A DNA stretch of 64,000 bases from Ianthella basta (lineage: Eukaryota > Porifera > Demospongiae > Verongiida > Ianthellidae), in assembly GCA_964019415.1 (NCBI GenBank), contig OZ025885.1, positions 1,850,351-1,914,350 on the forward strand, written 5' to 3'. This document shows positions 23,901-35,200 of the stretch, in pieces. A program made the position numbers and the translations under genes. The notes below the pieces were generated by a model. That model searched no databases, was not told the DNA's origin, and was given only the letters and a program-made list of their open reading frames with translations. Within the stretch, counting starts at the first letter, position 1. Each line of letters opens with the position of its first letter.

Positions 23901-26721
23901 TGGCTTACAGTATAGTAAAATTTGCTGTAATGTGTATAGGGATTATCTCACATACATGCTCTTCCATCCCACATAAATTCACAGTAAGACTAGATGGAGC
24001 TAAATTATAACTAAACAGGAAAAGGGGATTTTGTGAGCAATGGATGTGAACTTCAAGCATATACTGTAGATGCCCTGTTCCTGCTATCAGCTATCGTTAT
24101 ATGCAGCAATAAACCTGTATAGTGCAACATGCCTTTCTCGTAATTTGAGTGTGATAAATGATTCTCTATTTTCCTTCACTCAGTTCCACCTATCCCTGTT
24201 GTGGTGATTACTGGAGGAATGAAACACGAAGAGTATCTGATTAGATCAACTTATGATCACAGCAGTCCACACTACAACATGTACAAGGCGTGAGATTCCT
24301 AATAATATCCATACAGTGAATATATGTTTAACTGAGTGAATAATTACAGTTTATATTCCTAATAATTTCTACCATTTCTTCATTTCAGCTGTTGGTTGCC
24401 TACACACCAAGGAGTGATTTATGCTTTCGTTGGACCAATGGTGGCTATAATTCTGGTATGTATAATATCAGCTTGCTCTTCCCCTTAACTTAAAATGCAA
24501 TGGATACTTCACATGTGACGCTGTGACCTGCCCACTGTCATCATATAATTAGATGTTGAGAATGCCCATTTCTCTGATAGAATCTATTTTTCATACTTCG
24601 GAGGATTTTGCTATCAAACAATGATTTATATTCAATTCTATTACTACTACGTGTACTTGCCCAGCATTTCTCAAGAGGTGTACACCACTGTGCATACCTT
24701 GGTAACGTCAGATACACTTGAAATCAGTACCTATCAGCTACTTGTGTGGGTTGGCAATACACAATGAAGAGTCCATCATCGATCTTGCAGCAGATGACCA
24801 GAGCATCAAGTTATCAGTTTAATAAATAATGGAGATTTATTTCATCCCAGTTGACGTTTACAAATGTCATGTATACCCCACATTTCCTAATATCTGCATC
24901 TAACCAAGTCTTCTGGAGACTGGTCACTGCATGACTTCACCACATGTGGCTCATACACTTGCTCGTGTTGTTTATTTGATTTGTATTTACACATACTGTA
25001 AATGGCTAATGAGTAGATATATGCATTGTGTGCCTGTAGATCAATGCTGTACTGCTGACTATCAGTTTGGGGTCACTAGCTAAGTCTCAGTGGAGCAAGA
25101 AGTCTGTGCTAAAGTCTGAGACAGATGAAACGAGACAGCAGCTCATGGAAGTGGGCAAGTAAGTGTAAACATTTGGAAACATGGATGACATTAATTTTAC
25201 AGAGGCTTATGTAAGAATTTATGAAAATCTTTTAAGATTTCAGCAGAGCACTTTAATCGCATACACACCAGAAGCATATCCTGTGATTTTCCTGTGTGCC
25301 ACTCAAACATGTCCTTCCTTCTCCCCATGAAGGCGCCTGTTTAAGGCCACCCTAATCCTCGTCCCCCTCCTGGGTTTCACCTGGATCATTGGACTGTTTG
25401 CAGTGGGGGAGGAGGGAAGGGTCTTTGCCTACCTCTTTGTCATTGCTAATGTATACCAGGTGAGCTATTGACCAATTAACTCTCAATCTCCTGCATGATC
25501 ATGCATCACTACAAGGCATTAAAGCTAGTTTGTCTTGCCTTGCATGTTGCATTCTTGACTGTTGATTATGATTCCTGAAGTGGGGTCAGAAAGTGTGGTG
25601 AAGAATCTAAATTATTTCGTCCACAATCAGCTACATATAGCATACATGTTACAGCTCTAGAGCCTTATAGATAGTTTCTCCCATTCTAGAGGAGTTCAAA
25701 TGTGCAAGAGAACCTTGGTCACTGCTGCCGAGCTGTTGAATATTAATGTGCATTTTGTATAAGCACAAACATAACAGGAGGCATGAGAGAATGATGATTG
25801 TCTTCAATTCTTCTCTATGTATTTTAGGGAGTGCTCATTTTCCTTCTTCATGTTGTGAGGCACGAAAAAGTGTATGGAAAGATCAAGAGCAGGCTTCCCA
25901 AGTGCAGGAAGCGGGTCAGTATTAGCACAATTCATTCCAGATTAACTTGGCATGTGCTTCCAATACAATGTTGGTGGTGTATTACAGCAAGTATTGCATA
26001 ATCAATCTTACTTTATTTGACATATTTTTTCATCACATTTAGGTGTCCATCACCACTGGAACTGCATCAGCCACAAGTGAGTTATACTATTCTATGGGAC
26101 AGGCAGCTATAGACTAATGTAGAATGTCATACTGTTGCTGCGATGTTAATTGGCTATTACACATCAATATGTGTGACGATGGATGCATGGGTGGATGGTG
26201 TACCTAAAAAATACAGATTATATCATGATGCAGGTTGTTATTTACTCTTTTACTCGTGTAATCTTGTAAAAAGGCTCACATGCCTAAATGTGCACCATCT
26301 CGCTATGCTATTCACAGAAACCACTCCAACCCACTCTGTCAAGTCTGACTGGGCTGACAGCAAAAAGAGCAGCAGCTTTGCAGCAGAATCTGAGGCCTTA
26401 ATTGAGTTTGGGCAGAAGAAAGATAAAGACACTGAGAGCATTAAAGAGGGTGATCTGGAGATGAAACTCACCACCACTGATGAAAAGGCCGAAGATACAA
26501 AGGATGACATTGACAAGCCTACTGCAGTCACCAATACCTCCTTTGGACTGGGTGACATCATTGTGGGAGCCGTTACTGAAGTTGAGAAGAGTAAAGTTGA
26601 GGACACTGAATCGAAAGACAAAGACAAAGATGAATTTGGGTTAACCACCACTTCAACCACATTTGGAATGCAGAAGGATGGTGATGCTGCCAATGGCAAG
26701 GACAGCAGCGAGGACAACTAA
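11052..26721 (+). CDS. Gene B: jacalin-lectin/CCP/EGF adhesion-type GPCR
   Basis: Complete 33-exon gene, 1862 residues. Exons: 11052-11922, 15051-15254, 15810-16004, 16371-16565, 17053-17142, 17518-17756, 17879-18062, 18137-18267, 18364-18447, 18674-18970, 19063-19288, 19489-19586, 19694-19774, 20007-20055, 20437-20672, 20830-21020, 21106-21157, 21221-21289, 21458-21599, 21681-21842, 22079-22241, 22582-22699, 22849-23061, 23251-23336, 23427-23538, 23651-23807, 24184-24289, 24389-24455, 25040-25158, 25333-25459, 25828-25914, 26043-26076, 26318-26721. Domains by residue: signal peptide 1-21, two jacalin-like lectin domains to about 358, CCP 359-423 and 424-488, EGF to 518, three HormR modules 519-1060, GAIN/GPS to 1430 (cleavage about 1414/1415), seven helices to 1717, acidic tail. 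The start is the first Met before a hydrophobic leader. It is probably a glycan- or protein-sensing receptor; ligand unknown. The CCP/Calx-beta exons that C has after EGF are missing. Confidence 0.9.
12130..12740. repeat. CpG-containing low-copy repeat block in gene B intron 1
   Basis: Within the 3.1-kb first intron, base composition shifts to CpG-rich sequence with phrases such as GCGCAAGACGCCATTTTA that resemble 9590-9605 and 9770-9785. No open frame has recognisable similarity. I read it as an inserted non-autonomous element without clear ends. Confidence 0.35.
12835..13093. repeat. Near-perfect long foldback (106-bp arms)
   Basis: Left arm 12835-12940 is the reverse complement of right arm 12988-13093 with only a few mismatches. 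The 47-bp loop between them is itself partly self-complementary (TTACATTCAAGG against CTTGCATGTAGG). Transcribed as part of gene B intron 1, this would form a dsRNA stem of more than 100 bp. It may be a foldback transposon, a head-to-head duplication, or a hairpin-RNA source. Confidence 0.9.
13704..13808. repeat. Tandem palindromic GC-rich unit, two copies
   Basis: Two copies of a unit of about 55 bp. Each consists of GCGCGGCGTTCGCGCC followed by a perfect palindrome centred on CTCTAAATCGCGATTTAGAG (in copy 1 the first base pair differs) and then GGGCGTG. The unit sits in a CpG-rich stretch running to about 14200. Confidence 0.8.
14252..14365. mobile_element. Small MITE-like element (114 bp, 28-bp inverted ends)
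   Basis: The ends are inverted copies: TTAAATGCTGACCAA at left and TTGGTCAGCATTTAA at right, continuing into GTGTCTCTGA and TCAGAGACAC. The centre is GC-rich with GGGCGCTTCGCGCCC. The possible TTAA boundary would fit a piggyBac-type target site, but this is only suggestive. It carries no coding sequence. Confidence 0.65.
15051..15254 (+). other. Gene B exon 2: end of jacalin-like domain 2
   Basis: A phase 1-1 exon. The segment SGLVIQLVFSDGRPPVDMVF, then QIVGFHGIIATGDNCIRRLG, matches the last two beta-hairpins of a jacalin fold (GR..pfG, then ivGFhG, then ig-y). It is separated from exon 1 by an intron filled with repeats. Confidence 0.7.
15810..16004 (+). other. Gene B CCP (sushi) domain 1
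   Basis: A 65-codon phase 1-1 exon: Cys in TCKVPSLS, KFGCSEGFAL, LTCEDDGIWQGDLPEC. This is the four-Cys plus Trp pattern of a complement control protein module. Confidence 0.85.
16371..16565 (+). other. Gene B CCP (sushi) domain 2
   Basis: Same length and phase as the preceding CCP exon and highly similar to it (TCKVPSLS, LKFGCIEGFAL, GIWQGNFPEC). This indicates a recent exon duplication. Confidence 0.85.
17053..17142 (+). other. Gene B EGF-like exon
   Basis: A 30-codon phase 1-1 exon with CPCQNGGTCTT and CACVVGRTGQLC, a compact EGF-like module. It and its introns are homologous to the EGF exon of C (36738-36827). B/C homology starts about 350 bp upstream, at 16700. Confidence 0.85.
17518..20672 (+). 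other. Gene B triple HormR / TSP3-like module region
   Basis: Ten exons encode three serial modules. HormR-like 1 (17518-17756) ends WGPLDMSQC. HormR-like 2 (18674-18970) has FQWPRT, CRRDDSWEPADISSC. HormR 3 (20437-20672) has IQWPEAAPG, RCPGEG, GVWGPVDASDC. Between them lie alpha/beta segments (17879-18062 and 19063-19288, the latter possibly SEA-like), Cys-rich exons (18137-18267 and 19489-19586) and Ca-binding TSP3-like motifs split by a phase-0 intron (SLDVDEDGVVDIE/DPC and TLDTDGDTFPDYR/DSC). Confidence 0.75.
20830..23061 (+). other. Gene B GAIN domain and GPS
   Basis: Eight exons run from the helical first GAIN part (ending EFVDTLAG) through to the GPS exon 22849-23061, with HLT at 23008-23016. 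The length of about 370 residues fits a GAIN domain. One acceptor (21458) has shifted by one codon relative to A and C. Confidence 0.85.
23251..26721 (+). other. Gene B seven-helix region and cytoplasmic tail
   Basis: Eight exons carry TM1 to TM7: LDYITYIGCSISF, LCIALSLGLILFLTGIQ, HYFFLATFTWTLCEAVLIY, IPVVVITGG, YAFVGPMVAIIL, LGFTWIIGLFAV and GVLIFLLHVV. Two tail exons follow. The last (26318-26721) encodes 134 mostly acidic residues rich in D/E/K/S/T. Confidence 0.9.
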
Positions 26722-28500
26722 GGAACATGGTGTAGACACATAATATAGAATAGCAAGTAACAGTTTCTGCTAGTGTGTGTGTGACATGTAGGTTTTAAGA
26801 TTCTCCTAGGTTGCTGAGTGTGGATTTAACAATAATTGGTAAATATGTTATAATACATGATCATTTGTATTATGCAACTTAAAATGATTTGCTTCTATAG
26901 ATGAGTGTGACTATATAGAAACAGCTGTTTTTGGGAAAGAATCTCTATAATTATATGCGTATGTCATTGATACATAGCTGCTGTAAAACATATCATACAT
27001 TTTTATAATGAAATTCAGAATTGTGTAATTATGGCTGTACATGTACACATTCTTGCACTACCATCAATTATACCATATTCATAGCAAATTGCCTTATTTA
27101 TCCCCACTCTAATCATTGGAGCCTACTGTCTAGCTAGGGATGCTGGTGAGCCTATTTTCAGCAATGGAAGCTAGGCTTTGGAGTAAGTTGTGAACACTCC
27201 AAGTTTGATGCCAAAGCGTAATTTATTCTTAATGTCTACTAAGTATATAATTTTAGTGAATTTATTAAGGGTACAATATTGCTAAAAAGGTAAATGTGCA
27301 ACTTTTATATATACAAAACGTGAGTCAAAATTATTCCTTCCAGGTCTTATAATTAGACTTTTAAAATCACTGAATTAACTGCCCTTAACATAGCTTCAAG
27401 GTGTTTGTATATGTTTGCCTTAGTAAATAGAATAGGCAAAAGATGGCACTTTCATCAATCAATTCTCATTGGGGCTAGATTAATTGCCCCTCCCCAGCCA
27501 ATGTAATGTATGGGGACAACAAAAAGTTTGAATGATTCTGCGCATGTCTTCACTAAACCTTGCCTTTGACTTCAAACTTGGTTGTTTGACAAAATTCTAC
27601 TCCTATATGCATACCAATGCCAATAAAAGTGGATCAACAGCATGCTTTTATTCATTCAATCTGTTACAACTCTCCTAATCAGGATGAGGCAGGTGTTGAT
27701 TAATTGCTCGGTTCCTGAATTTAGTAATGAAGCTAAATTTTACTGCATGAGTGAAATTCTCCACACCACTGTGATTATCTTGCAGACTGTACACAATTCT
27801 TACTAAGGGTAGACGCAACAATGATAATGATTATTGCTGTTTATCATCATGCATGACCTATCAGACATGAGGATGGAATATCAAGCAAGCATGATATATA
27901 CAATGTCTGTGTCAGTGCATGTGGTATAAGGCAAACAATAGATGGGAAATGAAAATTCAGCCCGCCTTGCCATATGCATACAAAGTCAAGGAAAAGCATG
28001 CATGGGCCAATCCATTTGAAAGGTCTATAGCCACAATGGCCATGTGCACCTCACCTGATTCTGACAAGGATGCTTGCACATGTCCAAAGTTTAAACTACT
28101 CCAATAGGATGCATATGCACTATGTCTGCCAACCAAACCCTACACCAAATGCATGGGATTCAGTAGAATCAGCATGTATGGCATGATGTCATGATGATAC
28201 TACTCCTGTTATGCAACCTTTCTGTCGCTAACACTTCTTCCTGGCTTGATCATTGACAAGATCAATTTGACTTATAATTCCTCTCTGAACATGAAGACTA
28301 AATTGGCATAACAATTGCATAAGCAATTTTTGCTGAATGTGTGTTTATCGTGTTGACCAAAATCTAAGTTTTGGATGCCATACTATTATTATGCATGTTT
28401 GACAGTGTTGTCTAAGATGCATGCATGTACTAGGGAATAAACGGTACTCTGCAATCAGATGTAACTGCCAGGCAATTTGATAAGTATGTATATAATCTGA
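26722..28500. other. Spacer B-C: duplicated 3' flank then unique AT-rich DNA
   Basis: Homology to the 3' flank of C (47821-48790) continues to about 27860, including GATTATTGCTGTTTATCA against GATTATACTGTTTATCA. After that the sequence is unique and AT-rich. I saw no coding signal; a 62-codon open frame at 27919 has no recognisable features. Confidence 0.55.
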
Positions 28501-28506
28501 TTAACA

Positions 28507-28642
28507 TACCATCCATTGAGATAATGAACCAGCCAATTAGATAAATGCGCCGTCCATTTAGATAATGAACATCAATTAGATAAATGCACCATCCAATTAG
28601 TTAATGTGCCGTCCAATTAGATAAATGTGCCGTCCTGTTAGA
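28507..28642. repeat. Minisatellite, units of about 20-40 bp (family 1)
   Basis: Repeated phrases CCAATTAGATAAATG and CCGTCCAATTAGATAA or CCATTTAGATAATGAAC in tandem with variable spacing. A second array of the same family lies at 53822-53920 in gene D's large intron. Confidence 0.75.
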
Positions 28643-29161
28643 TATGTATGGTCACATTGCACAACAAGCAGAAGTTGCATATAGTTATTCTATAGACGTA
28701 GAACCACCTAGTGACAGTAAATTTATGAATGTGCACAAATTATACTATACAAGGTGATACAGCCTGCCTCACTATACCCAGCCAAGGAATTGTGGTATAA
28801 TATAGGCCGATCCGTTTAAAGAACTAGCCAACGTGACCACCACACCTGGCTTAATGTTCTCCTGCAAAACCTCAATTAGCTTCATTACCGTGGTGGCCCG
28901 GACACCTAGTCTGCATGAGTTTAGAAGGACACACCCTGTGGGACTATGTATTAGCTGAACATGCCACTAATTACTGACAAAGGTACACAGACAAAGCTCT
29001 GCTATAGCTTATACTGCGACTCTAAATTTGATTACCCATTGGGCTTTTTGCAGCTGTGAACATATATACTACTGCCAGAAGTCTATACTGTACAGTACTT
29101 GTCTCATAGCCACTTATTACGTGGGGGCAGTGTCTGATATAGCGCTGCAGACTTGCAGAAG

Positions 29162-29228
29162 ATGGAGCAGCTGTGGAGAGGGAATGCCAGCACTGTGTGG
29201 CTGCTGATTGTACTTGCCGCCAGTCAAG
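29162..29228 (+). other. Gene C exon 1: signal peptide
   Basis: Met at 29162 opens a 22-residue leader, VWLLIVLAASQ at its core, ending in a phase-1 GTGAGT donor. This fits the phase of the next SRCR exon. It is too short to stand out as an isolated open frame. The start is chosen because it is the only Met followed by a hydrophobic leader upstream of SRCR1. Confidence 0.7.
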
Positions 29229-32200
29229 GTGAGTCCCCTTAGCTGTATCGATTAGGTCAAAAGCTGTGGTCAACCATCACACTACGGTGGTCTAACTATT
29301 ATTGTCAGTGTCGCACTACTGGTGTCATCTGTGTGGGCTCAAAAATATACATATAATAATTCTTCTAATAACTCTGTGCTCGGTTTAAACACTTCCCTTG
29401 CACTTTTATGTGCGTATTAAGATGACATATAGCCTATTAACGCTACAGTTGTAGCTAGACCTTGATAAAATGTACATTGTCTGCATTTTTGTAGCACTGT
29501 GTATTTCAGTCCACTTAAGTGGAGGGGGGGGGGGGGGGGGGGGCTAACTGGCTTTTCTACCAGGCAGCCCCTAAGCACAGTTATTAATTGAATGGTATAT
29601 GATTGCGACCAACAATTGCCTTGCCATATGTACCACAGCATCTACAATGGCAGAGCTATATCAAAAGCACAAGCCAGTGCCCACGGTGTATATAATATAA
29701 TACACTCAGCATACAGCAACCCATTAAAACACTGCTTAGCACATCAAGTCGATCCACACGGGCAATATTATGGGAATTACATACATAATAGGTTACAAAT
29801 TGGCACTGTCACATGAAGCATTGTGAATGCATTCATTTGTATGCCATAAAGTGAAAGCATGCACTCATGTACACACTGCTCATATACTGGCACATATTGC
29901 TAACAGTGTGTGTATTTACTGAAGTAGTTTATTCACATTACAGCAATTAAAGCTATTTTGCATGCCAGCCTATTATGCAGTGGTGGCTATGGGCACTATA
30001 TGGCCTAAATGTTCAATCAATATATGTAGCAAGGAATGGAGCAGCATAAATTTACTTAAGTTCGCTATCTACCATGATACAAGCACGTGTGAATTTCAGA
30101 TTGAAGTAACTGCTTCCCTGATGGGCAATGATCACAAACATGCCATGTGAGGCATGCAGTGCTAGCAGAATCATACCACACCATGTTACATACTCCAAAG
30201 TAGTGGAGTTGCAGTGATGTACACAAGTTAGGGATAGCTAGGGCATTCTTCAAATGGATGTGCCCATTTCCTTATAGCCTATAGACTACGATGTTTCCAT
30301 TTGCATATGCATATAATTATACAATTACTGCAAACACTGAAGCCACACTACAAGGGAGAATATATGGGCAGTATATAGTGGTGTCTATGGCACTGTCTTT
30401 GGGCATCACTCAGCAGCCTAAAATAGTAAACTGCAGCCTGCCTCTCTCACTACTGCTCATTGTTCATTGTTATAGAAGAGTGGTGACTGTACAAACCACA
30501 TACAATACATAATGTTACAATTCATTATAATTATTTCTTGTGGTATTCATTGTAAGGTAACTATCCAAAGAGTGTATGTATATCTATTTATAGACTGTTG
30601 CTTCACACTTCGTGACTCACTAGACATCCTGACACTCTCTGCTTGACTTTGCAGCTATGTTGGCAAGCAGCTTGGCAGATGGTGACATGAGACTGGCTGG
30701 GTTTGAGTCATCCAGACTTGCTGGGAGAGTGGACGTTCACCTTTTTGGTACCTGGTGGACCATCTGCAATGATCAGTTCACTCTACGAGAGGCGGCTGTT
30801 GTCTGCAGACAGCTTGGACTGGGGTACCCAGTGAGAGTGTTCAATGAGGACACAGATGGACCAGACAAAGTGTCAGGAAGTACCTCTGATCCAGCTGTTA
30901 GCAGGTTGGTGGTTTATTCAGTATGCCCTTCTAGTGATGTCTTTGTTACTTTACTTAATTCCCCTTGGTGTTAAGATTTGGATCAGGCAGTGGCCAAATT
31001 ATCATGGATGATGTGGTCTGTAACAGAGATGAACCAAATATTTTCAGCTGCCCACGATATATAACTACAACCCACAACTGTTTCCCTCAAGAAGCAGTAG
31101 GAGTACAGTGCAGTGAGTGCGGGAAATTTGCTTTCTTATAAATTACAGTGTCATAATGCTTGTACTAAGTGGGCTAAAGTGATCATAGCAATTGCATCAT
31201 TATTCTTAGATAGTGCATGAGGGATGCCTAATAATCAGTCAGTCAATGAACCAAATGGTAATAATCTTATTTGAAATGATGTGAGAATACTGATATCCAT
31301 GTTGGTATTTAAACAGCTCCTATACTATTAACAAGATTTTCTAATTTTCTCTTATTTCATCTTTTCACTTCTTCTTTCTCTTGTATTGTATTAGGTGATC
31401 TGTACCCCCAACCTTACAATGGGCAGGTACACCTAGTTGGAGGGGAATTTCCCTCACAAGGCAGATTGGAGATGTACTTCAATGGACATTGGGGAGCGGT
31501 CTGTGGAGAAGGTACACTGGATGCTAATGTGGCTACCACTGTCTGCACACAGCTGGGATACTCAGTAGGATTTGTACAGGCAGTCAGGTAATAGGATTAG
31601 TAATTAAGCTATTAGCTATACTTAACAGATTTACAAGTGCCCTTCTATTGTTCCTCACAGTGCTACTGAAGCAGTCCCTGTGTGGCTGACGTCTTTGAGC
31701 TGTTCTAGTCCGATGAGTTGCCTGTCTTCATGTTTGGGATCAGCTCCAACAACAACTCAGACTTGTTCCAGCAATACTTACATTAACATTGCCTGTGGTG
31801 AGTTAGCATGCAGTTATAATAGCTATAATAATTATGTGATTTCTATAATATGCTCAACACATGATGTGGTATATAGCTATTGTGGAGTTTGCCCATCCTA
31901 TATTTCATGTAAGGTATCCAAAGCAAAACACCTTCATTAGTACATAGGTGTATCAAGATGAGTATTAGAAGGAGATTTGTACTACGTAATGCCATCGTAC
32001 TAGCATCTGCCTTGAAGTATTTAGACAGGAACAAGCATATAAAAGCAAGTTCACTATATGTATACATAATATTACCACTGTACATGTACATAATTGCCAT
32101 TATGTATAGCATGGATTTCAATTAGGCAGAGATGCTAAAACAGCATGTTTTTAGGGCTACGATGCATACATAAGACACTCACCTTCATTAGATTTGGTGA

Positions 32201-35200
32201 AAATTCTCTTTCACCATAATCACGTAGAGTTTGCACTGATTATTTTATCTTCCCTTCAACCTCATGTACACAGCTTTTGGTGCAGTAGTTACAAACTATG
32301 GCACCAGAGCTAGATGTGAGCTGACTTCTGCAAGCCCAGGAGAAGGGACACTGAGACTGACTGGAGGTGCTACTGCCAACTCTGGAGTGGTACAGGTGTA
32401 CCTGGGTGGAAAGTGGGGAGGAATCTGTAGTGCTGGTACCCAGCTGCAGTATAACACACAATCACTGGATGTGGCATGTCGCCAGCTTGGATACAGGACC
32501 TGGGTAGCAGCTGGGTGAGTATATGCCTCACATATAATTATATGAAGATGAACATAATGATTATTGTTGACATGCAAGTTTGTGTATTACTAATTGAATG
32601 GAGCCTCAATTAAATGATTGCTCATGTGGACACATGGTCATTGCTTTCTGTAGTTCTACCATTGTTAACTTTCCTGTGAATATTGCAAGACTTGGTGTAA
32701 ACTGCAGTGGAGGAGAAGAGAGAATAACAGATTGTAGCATTGTGCAGTCATTAGGTTCATCTTGTCCCCAAAACAATCAGTTCCATCTCAACTGCTGTAA
32801 GCCAGTCACACATTGTGCTATCCAATTTTGTAACAAAGTTATATAGCACAAGATCTAGCTGTCCTTTGCTTTTTCACCAGCAACCTCATTGTCTGCTGCA
32901 TTGTACGGAGCAGTAACATTGACTGGTGGGGGAGGAGCCAGTGGAACTCTGGCAGTGTACAGAATAGGTTCCTTGTGTGACACTCCTCTCAGCCGTGCCA
33001 CTGGTGACGTGGTGTGCAGGCAGATGGGGTACCAGGGTGCTCGGGCCATGAAGAAAGGGTCATTGTAAGCAACACTGTAGTTCTCTGTCAACTTAAGTCG
33101 TGTGGTAGGTGTTTCACCATTGCATTGTATTTCCATCTTTTCATCAGCTATGGGACGCCTGCTTTGAGAGTGACAACTTCCGCAGTTTGCAATGGAAGTG
33201 AAGAAAAGCTAACTTCCTGTCAGTTGAGTACCTGCTCAAGTACTGCAGCAGCTGGAGTTCAGTGCAGTAAGTACTTTCTGTAATTGCGGAAAATTTCATT
33301 GTGTACTAATTTTTGTGGTTGCTTCTATCCATGAAAATTATACACAAGAAAACTGATGTACAAAGAATAATGTAATGTATGATATGATAATGAAGGTTTG
33401 CATCTGATCGTGCGGCCAATGCATTGGTAGGAGCTTTGAGGGATGGCTCATTCTGAGGTCCTTACAGCGGAATAAAGGACTTCCAGATCCACACAGCTCA
33501 CTAACGTTTGCCATACTACCTTCGTGTCCATTGCAGAAGCAAACATGGAGGTCTATGCTGCGAAGACTGTGAAAGTGAAGCGCAGACCTTACCATCACTA
33601 CAACACTAGCCCTACATTTTGAACACAGATAGGCAAGCCTTCTGCTTGCATTACGGTGTGTTTGCAGCAATGCGCTTCTTTTCCAAGGAGCCGAATCAAA
33701 GGGTCAAAAAGGCGACAATGCATTTGGTCAGGAAGGCCTACATTAGAGAATGTGGAAGATCTTCACTGACAAAGAGTGGTTCTCTGTATTCTGCTGTGTT
33801 TAACAATGTACACCATAAGATTTTCGTGCAGTTCAAAATTCATGGGTAGCTGAGACCACAATATTTTTGCTATAAGAAATTTCAACGATTACAATACACT
33901 ATTTTAGTTAGTGTAATACTTGCTAGGTATCAATCTCTATCGACAAAGTCTCCTAATCATGAATAGTTGCTGATGATAACATTCCAATAAATTTTGTCAT
34001 ACATACAATGTCCTCAGCAGTAACAGCAAACACAAATATTTGTCATTGCAGTACGTGTAGTTATTTGAAATCCTGAGCATTGTGTATTGTACACATTCCA
34101 TAGCACCCACATGCAGACCCTGCCTGTGGGTACCTCTTACTGGGTCAGAAAGGTAACAGATGTGTTGAATGGGGTATTGTAGCCATTGACAAAACAGTTT
34201 TAGTTGCAGTACCCACCCACCGCCCCCAACGCACACACATCTGCAGCCAGCTAGGGTGTATTGCAACATATAGGCAGTGTGATACATGCATGAAGGAAGC
34301 TCTGCCTTCCAGAATGCAGATGCATTGCGATTATTATTAATAATTATTTCAATAAAAATTATCTACAAGTACTTTGTTTGATTTGCATAAATAACATTCA
34401 CTTAGTTGTTAACATCAGTGATGCTAATAGAGGTGACCTGAGACTGGTTGGTGGCAGTTTAACAGCAGGAAGACTAGAGATGCAATTGGATGGAGAGTGG
34501 ACTGGAGTGTGCTCATTCAGATTCAGTGCTACTTCAGCCAGTCTTGCTTGCTCACAGATGGGATTGGGATCAACAGGAACTGTGCTCACTGATGGACGGT
34601 TGGTCTATGTGCTGTGGTATATATCATTAATTTGGAATTGGCGGTTCAGCTAATAAATTGGATATCACACCTAATCACAAGCTTTGTGACTGCATGTGTT
34701 GAATACTTGCTCACTTGTGCTCTGTTTCACTTTGGCTAGGTTCGGTACTGCCAATGATGGAATAATTGTTGTTCAAAGATGCTCTGGGACTGAGGCTAAG
34801 CTGTATGACTGCTGGTATTATGCAGTGGGTGCATGCCCTGTTGTGACAGTGGAATGCAATGGAACTTGTTCCCTAATGTGTCAGAATGGTGGAACACTCA
34901 ATGCCTCATCCTGTACCTGTAACTGTGCTCTTGGATATACTGGAAAGAATTGCATTAGTGAGCTCGAGTATGATACATGCCTGCTTTATAGTAAAGTGCG
35001 ATTTAACCCTAGAATTTGGTATCAAAATACCAAGTGTAGTGGCTCTGCAAGTCGAAAATATTTTACTATTTCTCTGCCCAGCATCCCAATATAAACTTAA
35101 TCTAACACACATGCACATTATATACTCAGCAGAAATATGAGATTATACATGCTCAAGGAATTTCCAAGCTTGCAATTTGCACTCTAAATAATTAGTACCA

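Noticed and set aside
33338-33850. Open frames on both strands between SRCR4 and SRCR5 of gene C
   Set aside because: Interrupted, no recognisable domain and no splice phase that would fit the gene; possibly a degraded insertion.
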